The notes beneath the pieces are model-generated. The model saw nothing but the letters and a program-made list of their open reading frames with translations, did not search any database and had not been told where the DNA came from. From Roseibacillus sp. (lineage in GTDB: Bacteria; Verrucomicrobiota; Verrucomicrobiia; Verrucomicrobiales; Akkermansiaceae): DNA of 64,000 nt. Position 1 is the stretch's first letter. Every line of letters begins with the position of its first letter. Shown piece by piece: positions 10,875 through 20,163 of this stretch. Both the position numbers and the translations under genes were made by a program. The DNA lies in NCBI GenBank assembly GCA_002686085.1, contig NZAC01000011.1, positions 106,539-170,538 on the forward strand. Direction: 5' to 3'.

Positions 10875-11783
10875 GTGGCAAGACGCCGAAAACAACTCCA
10901 TCTCAGACGGGCCGCTGAAAACCGGAAGGCGAACCATCCCTCGCTCAGGGACGCACTCCGGGAAGCAGATCGAAGAGCAAGACATCGGGCCAACCAGCGC
11001 TCGTGGCGCCGGCGTGGACTAACCTCTGTAAAATCTGCCATCGCCGAGTCTCACTATAATGAGAGCGAGCTCGGCTGGGCGACAAGAGCCCTTCGTATTC
11101 TGGCCGGGCTAGCTCTTCTGCCCTTCTGCTTCATTACCACTGTCACAATACTCAACCCCCACCTCCATGTTTCGGGAGAAGCCGGCAGCGAAACTTCTTT
11201 CTGGCTCCAATTCTGGCGTAGTAACGCATTTCTCTACTTCACCGTAGGCTTCCTCCTCTATTCGGGCTGGTTTTTCACGAAGCTCCTTCAACCAGTTTTT
11301 CTCTATTTCTACGTGCTGGGCCATGAACTAACCCACGTCGTCTTTGTCTACCTGTGCCTTGGACGAGTCAGCGGATTCCGCGTTGGACTCGATGGAGGAC
11401 ATATCGTGACAAACAAGTCTAATATCCTGATCGCACTGTCGCCCTACTTCATCCCTTTCTGGTCGGTGGTGGCCTTTCTCCTCATGGCCGGCATCGGTCT
11501 GGTCTTTGCATTTCCTCATCAGGAAAAATTCCTTTACGGTTTGATTGGAGCTACATGGAGTTTTCACCTTCTGTGGACCCTCTGGATCATTCCGCGTGAC
11601 CAGCCTGACCTGAAGGAAAACGGAACATTTTTTTCCCTCTCCCTGATTTACCTCTCAAATGTGCTACTACTCTCAGGCCTGCTTTGCCTTGCCTCTCCAG
11701 AACTGACATGGCGGCACTTCGTCTATAACTGGGCAAATAACTTCATGGACGTTATTACTTCCGCTCGTGCAGCTCTCCACTGA
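10875..11783 (+). CDS. Polytopic membrane protein with HExxH motif (M50-like putative metallopeptidase)
   Basis: Basic soluble N-terminus, then hydrophobic helices; HELTHVVFVYLCLG and GGHIVTNKSN inside the membrane region. Confidence 0.6.
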   Translation: MARRRKQLHLRRAAENRKANHPSLRDALREADRRARHRANQRSWRRRGLTSVKSAIAESHYNESELGWATRALRILAGLALLPFCFITTVTILNPHLHVSGEAGSETSFWLQFWRSNAFLYFTVGFLLYSGWFFTKLLQPVFLYFYVLGHELTHVVFVYLCLGRVSGFRVGLDGGHIVTNKSNILIALSPYFIPFWSVVAFLLMAGIGLVFAFPHQEKFLYGLIGATWSFHLLWTLWIIPRDQPDLKENGTFFSLSLIYLSNVLLLSGLLCLASPELTWRHFVYNWANNFMDVITSARAALH

Positions 11784-12490
11784 TGAGAGACTCGCAAAAT
11801 ATGGGCATTTTCCTGAAATCCTCATTTGCTCTGGCTCTTCTAACGGGAGTGCCATCGGTTGAAGCAGGCCAGACCCGCGTATGGCACTACACCGATGGAA
11901 GGACATTCACGGCAGAATACCAATGGTCGAATCAGAAAACTCTCTATCTCAAGGATCGCAAGGGACGTGAGTTCCAAGTGGAGCTGGGTGCTCTTTCCAA
12001 TGCTGACCTCGAATATACCCGGGGGTTGCGCGCCCAAGATAACGCAGAAGGAATTATTTACCACGCTCCCCTGACCTGGGAAGAGTATCGATCAAAGAAA
12101 ATCACGACATCCAAAGCGAGAGAGCTTGGATATTACCCCATCAACTCGCAGCCCAGCAGCGGCGGCAGCCTGCGGCTCCAATTCCGCCGTTTTGGTTCAC
12201 CGCCCTCGATCGCGGAAAATCAGCGGGTCGTCCTGCGAGTGACCACCCAAGCCCGCGGAGGGACAAGAAGTACCATACGGGTTCAATCTGGTGGAAAAAC
12301 CATCGGCGCAGTAAAGGGAGCTCCTTCTGGCGCTTCATTCGACATCCTCCTGCCTCCCGCCGTTTTTCAGGGCTCAGAAAGCATTGTTTTCGACCTCACC
12401 GGCGGAGGGGATACTATTCTGGTTAGGTCTACAGAGTCAGGGGCGGGACCCCGCCTCCTTATCTTGAAACCCAAACAAAACAGCCCGTAA
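11783..12490 (+). CDS. Secreted SHD1-like domain protein
   Basis: Leader peptide, then VWHYTDGRTFTAEYQWSNQKTLYLKDRKGREFQVELGALSNADLEY (SLA1 homology domain 1-like). Confidence 0.6.
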   Translation: MRDSQNMGIFLKSSFALALLTGVPSVEAGQTRVWHYTDGRTFTAEYQWSNQKTLYLKDRKGREFQVELGALSNADLEYTRGLRAQDNAEGIIYHAPLTWEEYRSKKITTSKARELGYYPINSQPSSGGSLRLQFRRFGSPPSIAENQRVVLRVTTQARGGTRSTIRVQSGGKTIGAVKGAPSGASFDILLPPAVFQGSESIVFDLTGGGDTILVRSTESGAGPRLLILKPKQNSP

Positions 12491-12559
12491 TGGGCTCAAT
12501 TTCTTGACACCTGCATAAGATCACGCATTCTCCCCGCCCGCCACTCAGGGCGTCATTTC

Positions 12560-12838
12560 ATGAAAGCGGATCTCCACCCAGAATACAATCCGGTCATCTT
12601 CCAGGACATGAGCACCGGTAAGCAGTTTGTCACACGCTCTACTGCCAAGTCCGATCGTGTGGAGCAGGTTGACGGAGTGGATCATTTTGTCATTTCAATC
12701 GGCGTCACCGCTGACTCTCATCCGTTCTTCACCGGTCAGAAGCAGTTCGTTGATACAGAGGGACGTATCGACAAGTTTCAGAAGCGCTTCGGCGCTGTGC
12801 GCCGGGCAAAGAAGCCCAAGGCAGAAAGCGAAGAGTAG
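12560..12838 (+). CDS. rpmE2: 50S ribosomal protein L31 type B
   Basis: MKADLHPEYNPVIFQDMSTGKQFVTRST...SHPFFTGQKQFVDTEGRIDKFQKRF; no zinc CxxC. Confidence 0.93.
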   Translation: MKADLHPEYNPVIFQDMSTGKQFVTRSTAKSDRVEQVDGVDHFVISIGVTADSHPFFTGQKQFVDTEGRIDKFQKRFGAVRRAKKPKAESEE

Positions 12839-12961
12839 AATCTTTCTTCTTGCGGCAGAGTACTTGCAGAAAACACGGGGCAGTCCCTGACGCTGCAGGA
12901 CACCTGCGCAGCATCGTTCTGCAGCAAAGCCACGGATCCATGGCGGGGTCCTGTATGTAAA

Positions 12962-12997
12962 AACGCCCCGAGGCGGCGTCGACCACCCCGGAGCGTT
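12962..12997 (-). terminator. Rho-independent terminator of rpsA
   Basis: On the minus strand AACGCTCCG pairs with CGGGGCGTT (9 bp incl. one G-T), followed by TTTTT. Confidence 0.6.
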
Positions 12998-13019
12998 AAA
13001 TATCTGAGCTTGGAAGAGT

Positions 13020-14783
13020 TTACTCGGACTTTTCTTCTTCCTCGCCGGAGTCGGATTCTGTGGCCCCACTCGGACTCCACTCTTCCTCTGACGGAGCGCC
13101 CGTGGCTGCTGCCAGGTTGAAGGCCTGCTCCAAGCCTACGAGGTCGCTGGATGGACGTAACGTCTCGAAGCTCTGGGATTCCTTCTGAAGCTGCTCTGCG
13201 CTGTATTCAACCGCCTTGATAGACAGTCCAATACGACGCTCGATCTTGTCGACCTTGATCACTCGGGCTTCCACCTCATCGGCAACATTGAGAATATCCT
13301 TCACACGCTCGACGTGCTCTTCACTCAACTGCGATATGTGAATCAGGCCATCGATATCTCCATCGAGGCTGACGAATGCACCAAAGCTGGCGATCTTGGC
13401 CACAGTTCCCTTGGCTATGTCTCCGACCTTGAACTTCGTATCAATATCGGACCATGGATCTGTATCGAGTTGCTTGATTCCCAGTGAAACGCGCTGGTTC
13501 TCCTTGTCGATGGCAAGAACGATGGCTTCCACCTCTTCGCTCTTCTTGAGAATCTCGCTGGGGTGGTTAATTTTACGCGTCCAACTGAGGTCGGAGACGT
13601 GGATCATGCCGTCGATACCTTCCTCGAGGCCCACGAAAGCCCCGTAAGCAGTGAGGTTGCGAACCGCGCCGTTGATCTTGGTGCCAATCGGGTAACGGCC
13701 CTCGATCTCATCCCATGGATTGGGCTCCAACTGACGGACCCCGAGAGAGATTTTCTGCTCTTCGATACTGATTCCAAGCACAACCGCCTCAATCTCCTGA
13801 TCAAGTTCAAGCACGTCACTCGGCCGAGTGATCCGCTTGACCCATGAAAGCTCAGACACATGCACAAGGCCCTCAACTCCCCGCTGCAGTTCTACAAAGG
13901 CCCCGTAAGGTAGTAGCTTGGTGATCCGACCTTTCACATGGGATCCCATTGGGAATTTCGCCTCGATGTCCTCCCATGGGTTGTCGGTCATCTGTTTCAG
14001 TCCGAGCGACACCCTCTCCTTCTCGCGGTCCACATCCAGAATCTGCACGTCGATTTCCTGACTGATTCTCAGCATTTCACTGGGGTGATTGATTCGGCCC
14101 CAGCTCATATCCGTAATGTGCAGGAGTCCATCCATGCCCTCAAGGTCCACAAATGCACCAAAGTCGGTGAGATTCTTGACCTGCCCAGTGACCTTGTCTC
14201 CGACCTTGACGGTCTGCAGGAACCGCTGCCGCCGCTCCGAGCGTTCGGCCTCAATCACCTCGCGGCGGCTCAAGACAATATTCTGCCGCTCATCGTTAAC
14301 CTTGACGATCTTGAACTCGTAGATCTTCCCGACAAATTCATTCAGATCTTTTGGAGGAATAATGTCTACCTGCGAACCAGGCAGGAAAGCCTCGACGCCG
14401 ACGTTCACCGTCAGGCCACCCTTTACCATGCTCTTGACCTTTCCTTTAACCAGTCCCCCGTCTTCAAATACTTTGACGATCTTGTCCCAGTTCTGCTTGT
14501 GCGCAGCCTTTTCCTTGGACAGGACGATCATGCCCTCATCATTTTCGAGGCGCTCAAGAAGAACCTCTACCTCGTCCCCTTCCTCGATTTCATCATCTTC
14601 AAACTCAGAGGCAGGGATCACCCCCTCTGACTTATACCCGACATCGACAATCACTACCTGTGGGCGGATATCGAGGATCGTTCCATTAACGATGGAACCT
14701 TCTTTAAATTCGCGGAACTTGGAATCGATCAGTGCATCCAGCTCAGCATTAATCGTCGCACCCGCGACGGCTTCGTTACTCAT
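13020..14783 (-). CDS. rpsA: 30S ribosomal protein S1
   Basis: 587 aa with multiple S1 repeats (GTILDIRPQVVIVDVGYKSEGVIPASEF; GAFVDLEGMDGLLHITDMSWGRINHPSE). Confidence 0.95.
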   Translation of the reverse strand: MSNEAVAGATINAELDALIDSKFREFKEGSIVNGTILDIRPQVVIVDVGYKSEGVIPASEFEDDEIEEGDEVEVLLERLENDEGMIVLSKEKAAHKQNWDKIVKVFEDGGLVKGKVKSMVKGGLTVNVGVEAFLPGSQVDIIPPKDLNEFVGKIYEFKIVKVNDERQNIVLSRREVIEAERSERRQRFLQTVKVGDKVTGQVKNLTDFGAFVDLEGMDGLLHITDMSWGRINHPSEMLRISQEIDVQILDVDREKERVSLGLKQMTDNPWEDIEAKFPMGSHVKGRITKLLPYGAFVELQRGVEGLVHVSELSWVKRITRPSDVLELDQEIEAVVLGISIEEQKISLGVRQLEPNPWDEIEGRYPIGTKINGAVRNLTAYGAFVGLEEGIDGMIHVSDLSWTRKINHPSEILKKSEEVEAIVLAIDKENQRVSLGIKQLDTDPWSDIDTKFKVGDIAKGTVAKIASFGAFVSLDGDIDGLIHISQLSEEHVERVKDILNVADEVEARVIKVDKIERRIGLSIKAVEYSAEQLQKESQSFETLRPSSDLVGLEQAFNLAAATGAPSEEEWSPSGATESDSGEEEEKSE

Positions 14784-15086
14784 TTTCTGTTGTTAAGGTT
14801 GGTTGTTGGTTGATTTGCCTTCCGACATTTGCCCCATTTTGCGACGGCAATGGGGCTCCAACAGCCGTCGCTTTCCCCCGAACTCTCGGCTCGAGGGGGG
14901 CTGAACCTAGGGGTAGAACCCTAAAAATCAAGGGAAATATCGCGCATCCCGGGGTTGAAGGAATCAGCCCTTTAAAAGGGGCACAGACCCACCATGCAGA
15001 TACCCAGGGAGGTCCTGTTGATGGGCAACCCCACTTGACACAATCCTGCAATTCCCTACCTTCCGCCCTCGCCATTGCTGGCATGT

Positions 15087-15163
<77 letters not shown>

Positions 15164-15252
15164 CTTGGCCCAGCCCACCGGCTGCTGCTCAGCGGAGCCT
15201 TCGCCCGCTGAGTCACTGAACTTATCAGCAGATCCGCCTCGGTGGCTACCGC

Positions 15253-16800
15253 CTACTGCGCATCCTTTCCGGGATTAAGAAGGGGAGTCGCAAAATCAAT
15301 CTGGGGAAATTTCTGTCCAAACTGCTCACAGACAAGGTTCGAGCTGATCCTGCCCGACTCATAGATCGTGGGGAGTCCCGAGCCGGGGTGTGTTCCGCCT
15401 CCCACCAAATACAGGTTTTTGAAGTTTCTGTAGCGGTTGTGTGGACGCAGATAAAGAAGCTGATTCAAGGTGTGTTTCAAGTTGAAGGTCGCACCAAGGT
15501 AGACGGAATAGTCGTCCTTCCAGTGCCGCGGTGAGACGAGGCGCTCTTCCACGATGTGATCCCTCAGATCCTTCATTCCGGTGCGCTCTTCGATCCGTTG
15601 AAGAATGCGGTCCCGATATTCCTGTTGCGTCGCATCCCAGTCAGCTCCATGCCGCAAGTTGATTGTCGGGACGAGAACATAGATACCTGAGCCCCCTGCG
15701 GGAGCTACGTGCGGATCCGTGACAGAAGAATTGCGCACGTAGATCGACATATCCTCCGAGACGTCCTTCTCGTTCTGTACCTCGGTAATATTACGGCGGT
15801 AGTCATCAGCGAACAAAATATGATGGTGCGGCTCGTCCTCGTAGATTTTGTCCAAACCCAGGTAGAGCATGAAGGTGGAGCACGAAAACCCCTTCCGCCG
15901 CATCTTCCGGTCTGACACTCCCTTGCCATTCAGCAGCTGCGTTACCGCCGCCCCGTAATCTGCATTTATCACGACTGCATCAGCCTTGATCACCTCGCCG
16001 GAAGAAAGCCGCACCCCAGCAGTGGTGCGTCCCGCCGTCAGCACCTCCTCAACCGGAGAGTCCAGTCTCACCTCCGCTCCGTCAGCCGCCGCCACCTCCG
16101 CCATTTTTTCGGAGATCTGGCAAAGGCCTCCCTGCACATGGTAGACGCCAAACTGATACTCCAGATACGCCAGAATGCTGAAAAGCGCCGGACATTTCCA
16201 AGGAGACATCCCTAGATATTTGGACTGGAACGTGAATGCGAGCCGCAACCGCTCATCGGTAAAATAGCGCTCAAGCAATTTGAACACGCTGTCGCCTGTC
16301 GCTACATAGGGGAGAGCCCGGAGTAACTTCGGACTCACGAGGTCCACAGCGCGAGTGTAGGGCTTTTGCAGGCAGGGAAAAAGAACTCGGAGCTTCGCCT
16401 CATGGTCCCGCATGAACCGCTCAAAACCAGCGCTCTCTCCCGGAAACTTACGCTCAATTTCCTCTGCCATCTTGCCAGCGTCACAACTGGTCTCGAGACT
16501 TTTTTCTCCCCAACTAAGGCGAGTCATGGGGTCAAGCAGAACTAGGTCCAACTCTTCATCGAGATCCCTCCCCGCCTCCGCAAAGACCTCATCGAGGGTG
16601 AAACGCTGGTGAAGAAATGTCGGCCCTGTGTCGAAAGAGTAGTCTCCAGCGCGAAGCTCCGCGTTCCTTCCTCCCACCCGGTCCCCTTTTTCCACCACTG
16701 TTACTCGAAATCCTCGGTGAGCGAGGATCATGGCGGAGGTTAACCCTCCCGGTCCGGCGCCCACGACGACAACGTGACGTGAGTTATTGTTGTGCTGCAT
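15253..16800 (-). CDS. crtI: Phytoene/carotenoid desaturase (CrtI/CrtN family)
   Basis: VVVVGAGPGGLTSAMILAHRGFRVTVVEKGDRVGGRNAEL; C-terminal YLVGGGTHPGSGLPTIYESGRISS. Confidence 0.85.
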   Translation of the reverse strand: MQHNNNSRHVVVVGAGPGGLTSAMILAHRGFRVTVVEKGDRVGGRNAELRAGDYSFDTGPTFLHQRFTLDEVFAEAGRDLDEELDLVLLDPMTRLSWGEKSLETSCDAGKMAEEIERKFPGESAGFERFMRDHEAKLRVLFPCLQKPYTRAVDLVSPKLLRALPYVATGDSVFKLLERYFTDERLRLAFTFQSKYLGMSPWKCPALFSILAYLEYQFGVYHVQGGLCQISEKMAEVAAADGAEVRLDSPVEEVLTAGRTTAGVRLSSGEVIKADAVVINADYGAAVTQLLNGKGVSDRKMRRKGFSCSTFMLYLGLDKIYEDEPHHHILFADDYRRNITEVQNEKDVSEDMSIYVRNSSVTDPHVAPAGGSGIYVLVPTINLRHGADWDATQQEYRDRILQRIEERTGMKDLRDHIVEERLVSPRHWKDDYSVYLGATFNLKHTLNQLLYLRPHNRYRNFKNLYLVGGGTHPGSGLPTIYESGRISSNLVCEQFGQKFPQIDFATPLLNPGKDAQ

Positions 16801-16856
16801 AACCGATGTGTTTCAGGAGTAGAGATACTTTCCGTTATCTTCCAAATGAAAAAGTT

Positions 16857-17789
16857 TTAAGCCGGACCCGGAGACTGTATTTCCTGACTGACCAACCATT
16901 GGTGAGCTGGGGTCACAATCGCAAAGAAGATAAGAAGAATAATTGCAGTCCTCTCAGGCGAATGGAGGCTTCCAGTGCCCCAAGCGAGCACCCCGATCAC
17001 TACGAGAGACGGAAAGAAAAATGGCCCCGATAGCCGGTAAAGCCATCCAAGTCCTGCCCCGGGATGGCTGAACTCCCGAAGGTGGGAGATGTGGCGCAAA
17101 CTGTGCCAGCAGAGGAAGTAAGCACCAAGTGCGAACAACGGATGGAGAAAGGCGAAAATCGCAATCAGAAGAAAGGTCTCGAGGGCCAACCACCAGGCGG
17201 CTCGTGGGTTTGAAGCTCGCAACAGTGCTACCATGACCACCATAGAGATCACAGCCGACAAAGCAAAGATTCCAAGGATGACCTCTTGAAAGGCGTTACT
17301 AAATTCGGAGGGAATCCACGAAGAACTGAGCATCGCGCACCACGCCTCGCAAGCACCGAACATATCAGCAAATCGAAATACAAACGGAGATGTCACAATC
17401 AGCATTCCCCTGGAGAAAGCAGTGACCCATAGAAGACGGCGTCGGGCCTTGAGTTGAAATTGGTCCCCGAAATCATGGGCGTCAGCGCCCCCGAAATGCC
17501 ACGCGGAAACGACAAGAAAAAGGACTAGCCCTAAGGGCGGGGTGAAGAACACCACGCAGGTGGAGGTCAGCAGCAATGCGCTGTAAATTGCCACCCCTCT
17601 TATACTCCGTGCCCGATTCTTCCGTGCTACCAACCTGCAAAGCACACCCCAATCTGCGGCCCCATGTGGCAAGCCAATTAACACCGCCGAAATGAGGAAA
17701 GGGAGAAACCACCAAGTGTCCACCCACTCGCTGGCGAAGGCCCCACTGCCGGCCAGGAGAAACAAGAGTAGCGGCGGAATGAAATACAT
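16857..17789 (-). CDS. blh: Brp/Blh family beta-carotene 15,15'-dioxygenase
   Basis: GLPHGAADW, SAWHFGGADAHDFGD and CWHSLRHI motifs in a polytopic protein; adjacent to rhodopsin. Confidence 0.88.
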   Translation of the reverse strand: MYFIPPLLLFLLAGSGAFASEWVDTWWFLPFLISAVLIGLPHGAADWGVLCRLVARKNRARSIRGVAIYSALLLTSTCVVFFTPPLGLVLFLVVSAWHFGGADAHDFGDQFQLKARRRLLWVTAFSRGMLIVTSPFVFRFADMFGACEAWCAMLSSSWIPSEFSNAFQEVILGIFALSAVISMVVMVALLRASNPRAAWWLALETFLLIAIFAFLHPLFALGAYFLCWHSLRHISHLREFSHPGAGLGWLYRLSGPFFFPSLVVIGVLAWGTGSLHSPERTAIILLIFFAIVTPAHQWLVSQEIQSPGPA

Positions 17790-17891
17790 CTAGCGCGGTC
17801 TTGGCGACGTTTTCCGGAAGAGTCGGCGGTGACAGTCTTCACCGCCGACTCAATACCGTCACAATAATTCAAATATTCATTAAGTGGAGCT

Positions 17892-18626
17892 CTAAGCCTC
17901 TTTTTGCTCAACTGCGCTCATCGTCTTCACAGCGTAGTAGGCAACCAGTCCGAAGCCAACCTTGTTGATGACGTCAGCAACGTTGTATGCGATCTCCCGA
18001 ATGCTTCCTCCGTCTTCACCCGCAAGAGCAAGAAGGAATCCGACCGGGTAGATGATCCACCCGACGGCGATGAAAAGCCGCATTTGCCGAAGCCCCTTCG
18101 CGATAGGCGGGGCGGCACCTTCGATAGCTCCTCCAATACCCGTGAAGAGCAGGCCAATGATGGCGGCCCACGCGACAACTGCGACGAGGAAAAACGTCCA
18201 CCACGTGCCGGACGCGATCTCAGAGACCTCAGCAATGTAGGCTGTAACAATCATAATCAGATCCAGCACCACGAGCTGCGTGAGCCACTTTTTACCCTTC
18301 GCGCCGAGGCCCAACAGCATGGGAAATTTGATGAGCATCAAAGGTGTTGTGATAATCCAGTCGATATACCTGTATTCAGTGGGAAACTCACCACTCTTGT
18401 AGACGTTGGCCATCGTGAAGTAATGGTAGGCTGCAATACCCGTAATCAGGCCAGAGACGATCAACGTGCTTCGGTATTTCGGCAGAACGTCATTCTTCGA
18501 AAGCCAGAAGAAGGCTGTTCCACTCGCCATTGCGATAAAGCCAATCCAGAAAAGATACTGGGTCAGTTCGTTGACGGATAACCCGCCTGCGGCGGTGTTT
18601 GCTAGTAGTGTGTGATCTAAGTTCAT
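17892..18626 (-). CDS. Type-1 microbial rhodopsin (proteorhodopsin/xanthorhodopsin-like proton pump)
   Basis: TM3 YRYIDWIITTPLMLIKFPMLL; TM6 GWIIYPVGF; TM7 YNVADVINKVGFGL with the retinal Lys. Confidence 0.93.
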   Translation of the reverse strand: MNLDHTLLANTAAGGLSVNELTQYLFWIGFIAMASGTAFFWLSKNDVLPKYRSTLIVSGLITGIAAYHYFTMANVYKSGEFPTEYRYIDWIITTPLMLIKFPMLLGLGAKGKKWLTQLVVLDLIMIVTAYIAEVSEIASGTWWTFFLVAVVAWAAIIGLLFTGIGGAIEGAAPPIAKGLRQMRLFIAVGWIIYPVGFLLALAGEDGGSIREIAYNVADVINKVGFGLVAYYAVKTMSAVEQKEA

Positions 18627-18837
18627 GTGTTGGTTTTCATTGGTTCATTCTGAAGGTCTCTGAGCGGCTGGACCTTTTTGCCGTGGAAAGCACCCTCTTT
18701 GAAATGCCTCTAGAACGAGTGGGTTGTGATCTAAACAGCGTAAAAAGGGCCCAAATGTTGGCATAGGGCGTCAACTAGAACAAATTCCATTCAAAACATA
18801 AACAACCGTTTCTCAGGACTTTATTATTTCAACCTTT

Positions 18838-18885
18838 TATCAACAAATTTTTTTCTACCGTCCATGTGTATTTTCTGTAGAGAAA
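18838..18885 (+). promoter_or_regulatory. Candidate MerR operator/promoter copy 1
   Basis: TATCAACAAA(18838-18847) then TGTGTATTTTCTGTAGAGAAA(18865-18885), containing dyad TTTTCT-GTAG-AGAAAA. Near-repeated at 19141-19190. Confidence 0.5.
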
Positions 18886-19140
18886 AAAGTTCCAGAGAAA
18901 ACTACCCCAAGCAGCAAAATGAGATCATGGAAAACCTTCGGGATCAAAGCCCCCGCGCAGCAGAGTTGGGCTTTCCGCGCCCAACATTCGCATTTGGGAG
19001 GTCTGCTGCGTGCCCGTTGCTCCTATCCCTAATTCTCGGATCTGCTCTGCTTAAAGCAATAGGGCGAATCAATTTTGTTGAGAATATCGAGGGCAGGAAA
19101 GCTGGTATGCATTGTCTTGACCTCGCTTTTTTCGGTCATA

Positions 19141-19190
19141 TATCAACAAAATAGAACTTTTTGCGATTATGTGCATTTCCTGTAGAGAAA
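19141..19190 (+). promoter_or_regulatory. Candidate MerR operator/promoter copy 2
   Basis: TATCAACAAA(19141-19150) then TGTGCATTTCCTGTAGAGAAA(19170-19190), with ATTTC..GAAAT dyad; ~28 nt upstream of the MerR start. Confidence 0.5.
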
Positions 19191-19218
19191 TACGCGTCCT
19201 GCGCTACTCTGGAATATT

Positions 19219-20148
19219 ATGGAAAATGGAACCCGGCAGACTTTTGGCATAGGCGCTGTGGCTCGCAGGACAGGACTATCAGCGTCAAACATCCGGATGT
19301 GGGAATCACGGTATGAGGCCGTCGTGCCTGACCGGTCCCCGTCGAATCGGCGACTTTACGGCAGAGAGGATATTGAACGCCTCGCACTCCTGAGGAGTCT
19401 GACCCTCCGCGGGCACTCCATCAGTAGCATCGCGGACCTGACCCACGAGGAACTCGAGGAGCGCCTCGCCGGTGATCAGGTCCCCTCCGCCCCGCTGGCG
19501 CCAAGGAAACGGATTCTCGTCGTCGGGTCCTCAATTGCTGAGACCCTGTCTGCTAATCCCTCGTTTGATCTGGAACTAAGCGAAGTTTTTGGAGATCTCC
19601 GGTCTGCCTATGAGGCTCCGAGGGTTACCGAGGCCGATCTGGTCGTGATTGAAGCGGAGACTCTCTTTCCAGAAACAATTTCTTCCGTGAGGGAACTGGT
19701 TCGCCGCACTAAGGCTTCGAAGACGGTTTTAATTTACCATTTTTCAGCGAGCAGCACTGCTACTGCTCTAGCGAAGGCCATCGAGGGGGTTCAGCTTGTT
19801 AAGGCCCCAGTGTCTGGGGAACAGCTTTTCCGGCATTGTATGATCCAACAGAGCCAGCAGGGGATTCCAATAGATCCCGGACCGATTCCTGCCCGCCTCT
19901 ACACCCAAGACCAGCTCGGGCAACTAGCCAAAGTCTCGACCACCGTAGAGTGCGAGTGCCCCCAGCACTTGGCAGGACTTCTTCAGGGTCTTGCGGCTTT
20001 CGAAAAGTACAGCAGCGAGTGCGAAGACAGAAGTCCTGAGGATGCTGTCCTTCACGCATTTTTGTATCGGACCACCGCACGAGTTCGCCGGACCATGGAG
20101 GAAGCTCTACAGCACGTCGTCCTTGCCGAGGGCATCACAGTCGAGTGA
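19219..20148 (+). CDS. MerR family transcriptional regulator (light/carotenoid-type context)
   Basis: FGIGAVARRTGLSASNIRMWESRYEAVVPDRSPSNRRLYGREDIERLALLRSL; alpha/beta middle domain; C-terminal VECECPQHLAGLLQGLAAFEKYSSECEDR. Confidence 0.88.
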   Translation: MENGTRQTFGIGAVARRTGLSASNIRMWESRYEAVVPDRSPSNRRLYGREDIERLALLRSLTLRGHSISSIADLTHEELEERLAGDQVPSAPLAPRKRILVVGSSIAETLSANPSFDLELSEVFGDLRSAYEAPRVTEADLVVIEAETLFPETISSVRELVRRTKASKTVLIYHFSASSTATALAKAIEGVQLVKAPVSGEQLFRHCMIQQSQQGIPIDPGPIPARLYTQDQLGQLAKVSTTVECECPQHLAGLLQGLAAFEKYSSECEDRSPEDAVLHAFLYRTTARVRRTMEEALQHVVLAEGITVE

Positions 20149-20163
20149 TGATCGCGGCCGGAC

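Noticed and set aside
13938-14630. 230-aa plus-strand ORF
   Set aside because: Antisense to rpsA; open frame produced by codon bias on the coding strand.
18864-19154. 96-aa plus-strand ORF between the rhodopsin and merR genes
   Set aside because: Starts inside the repeated operator and has no recognisable domain. The downstream ATG at 18927 parallels the merR start, but evidence is too weak to call a gene.
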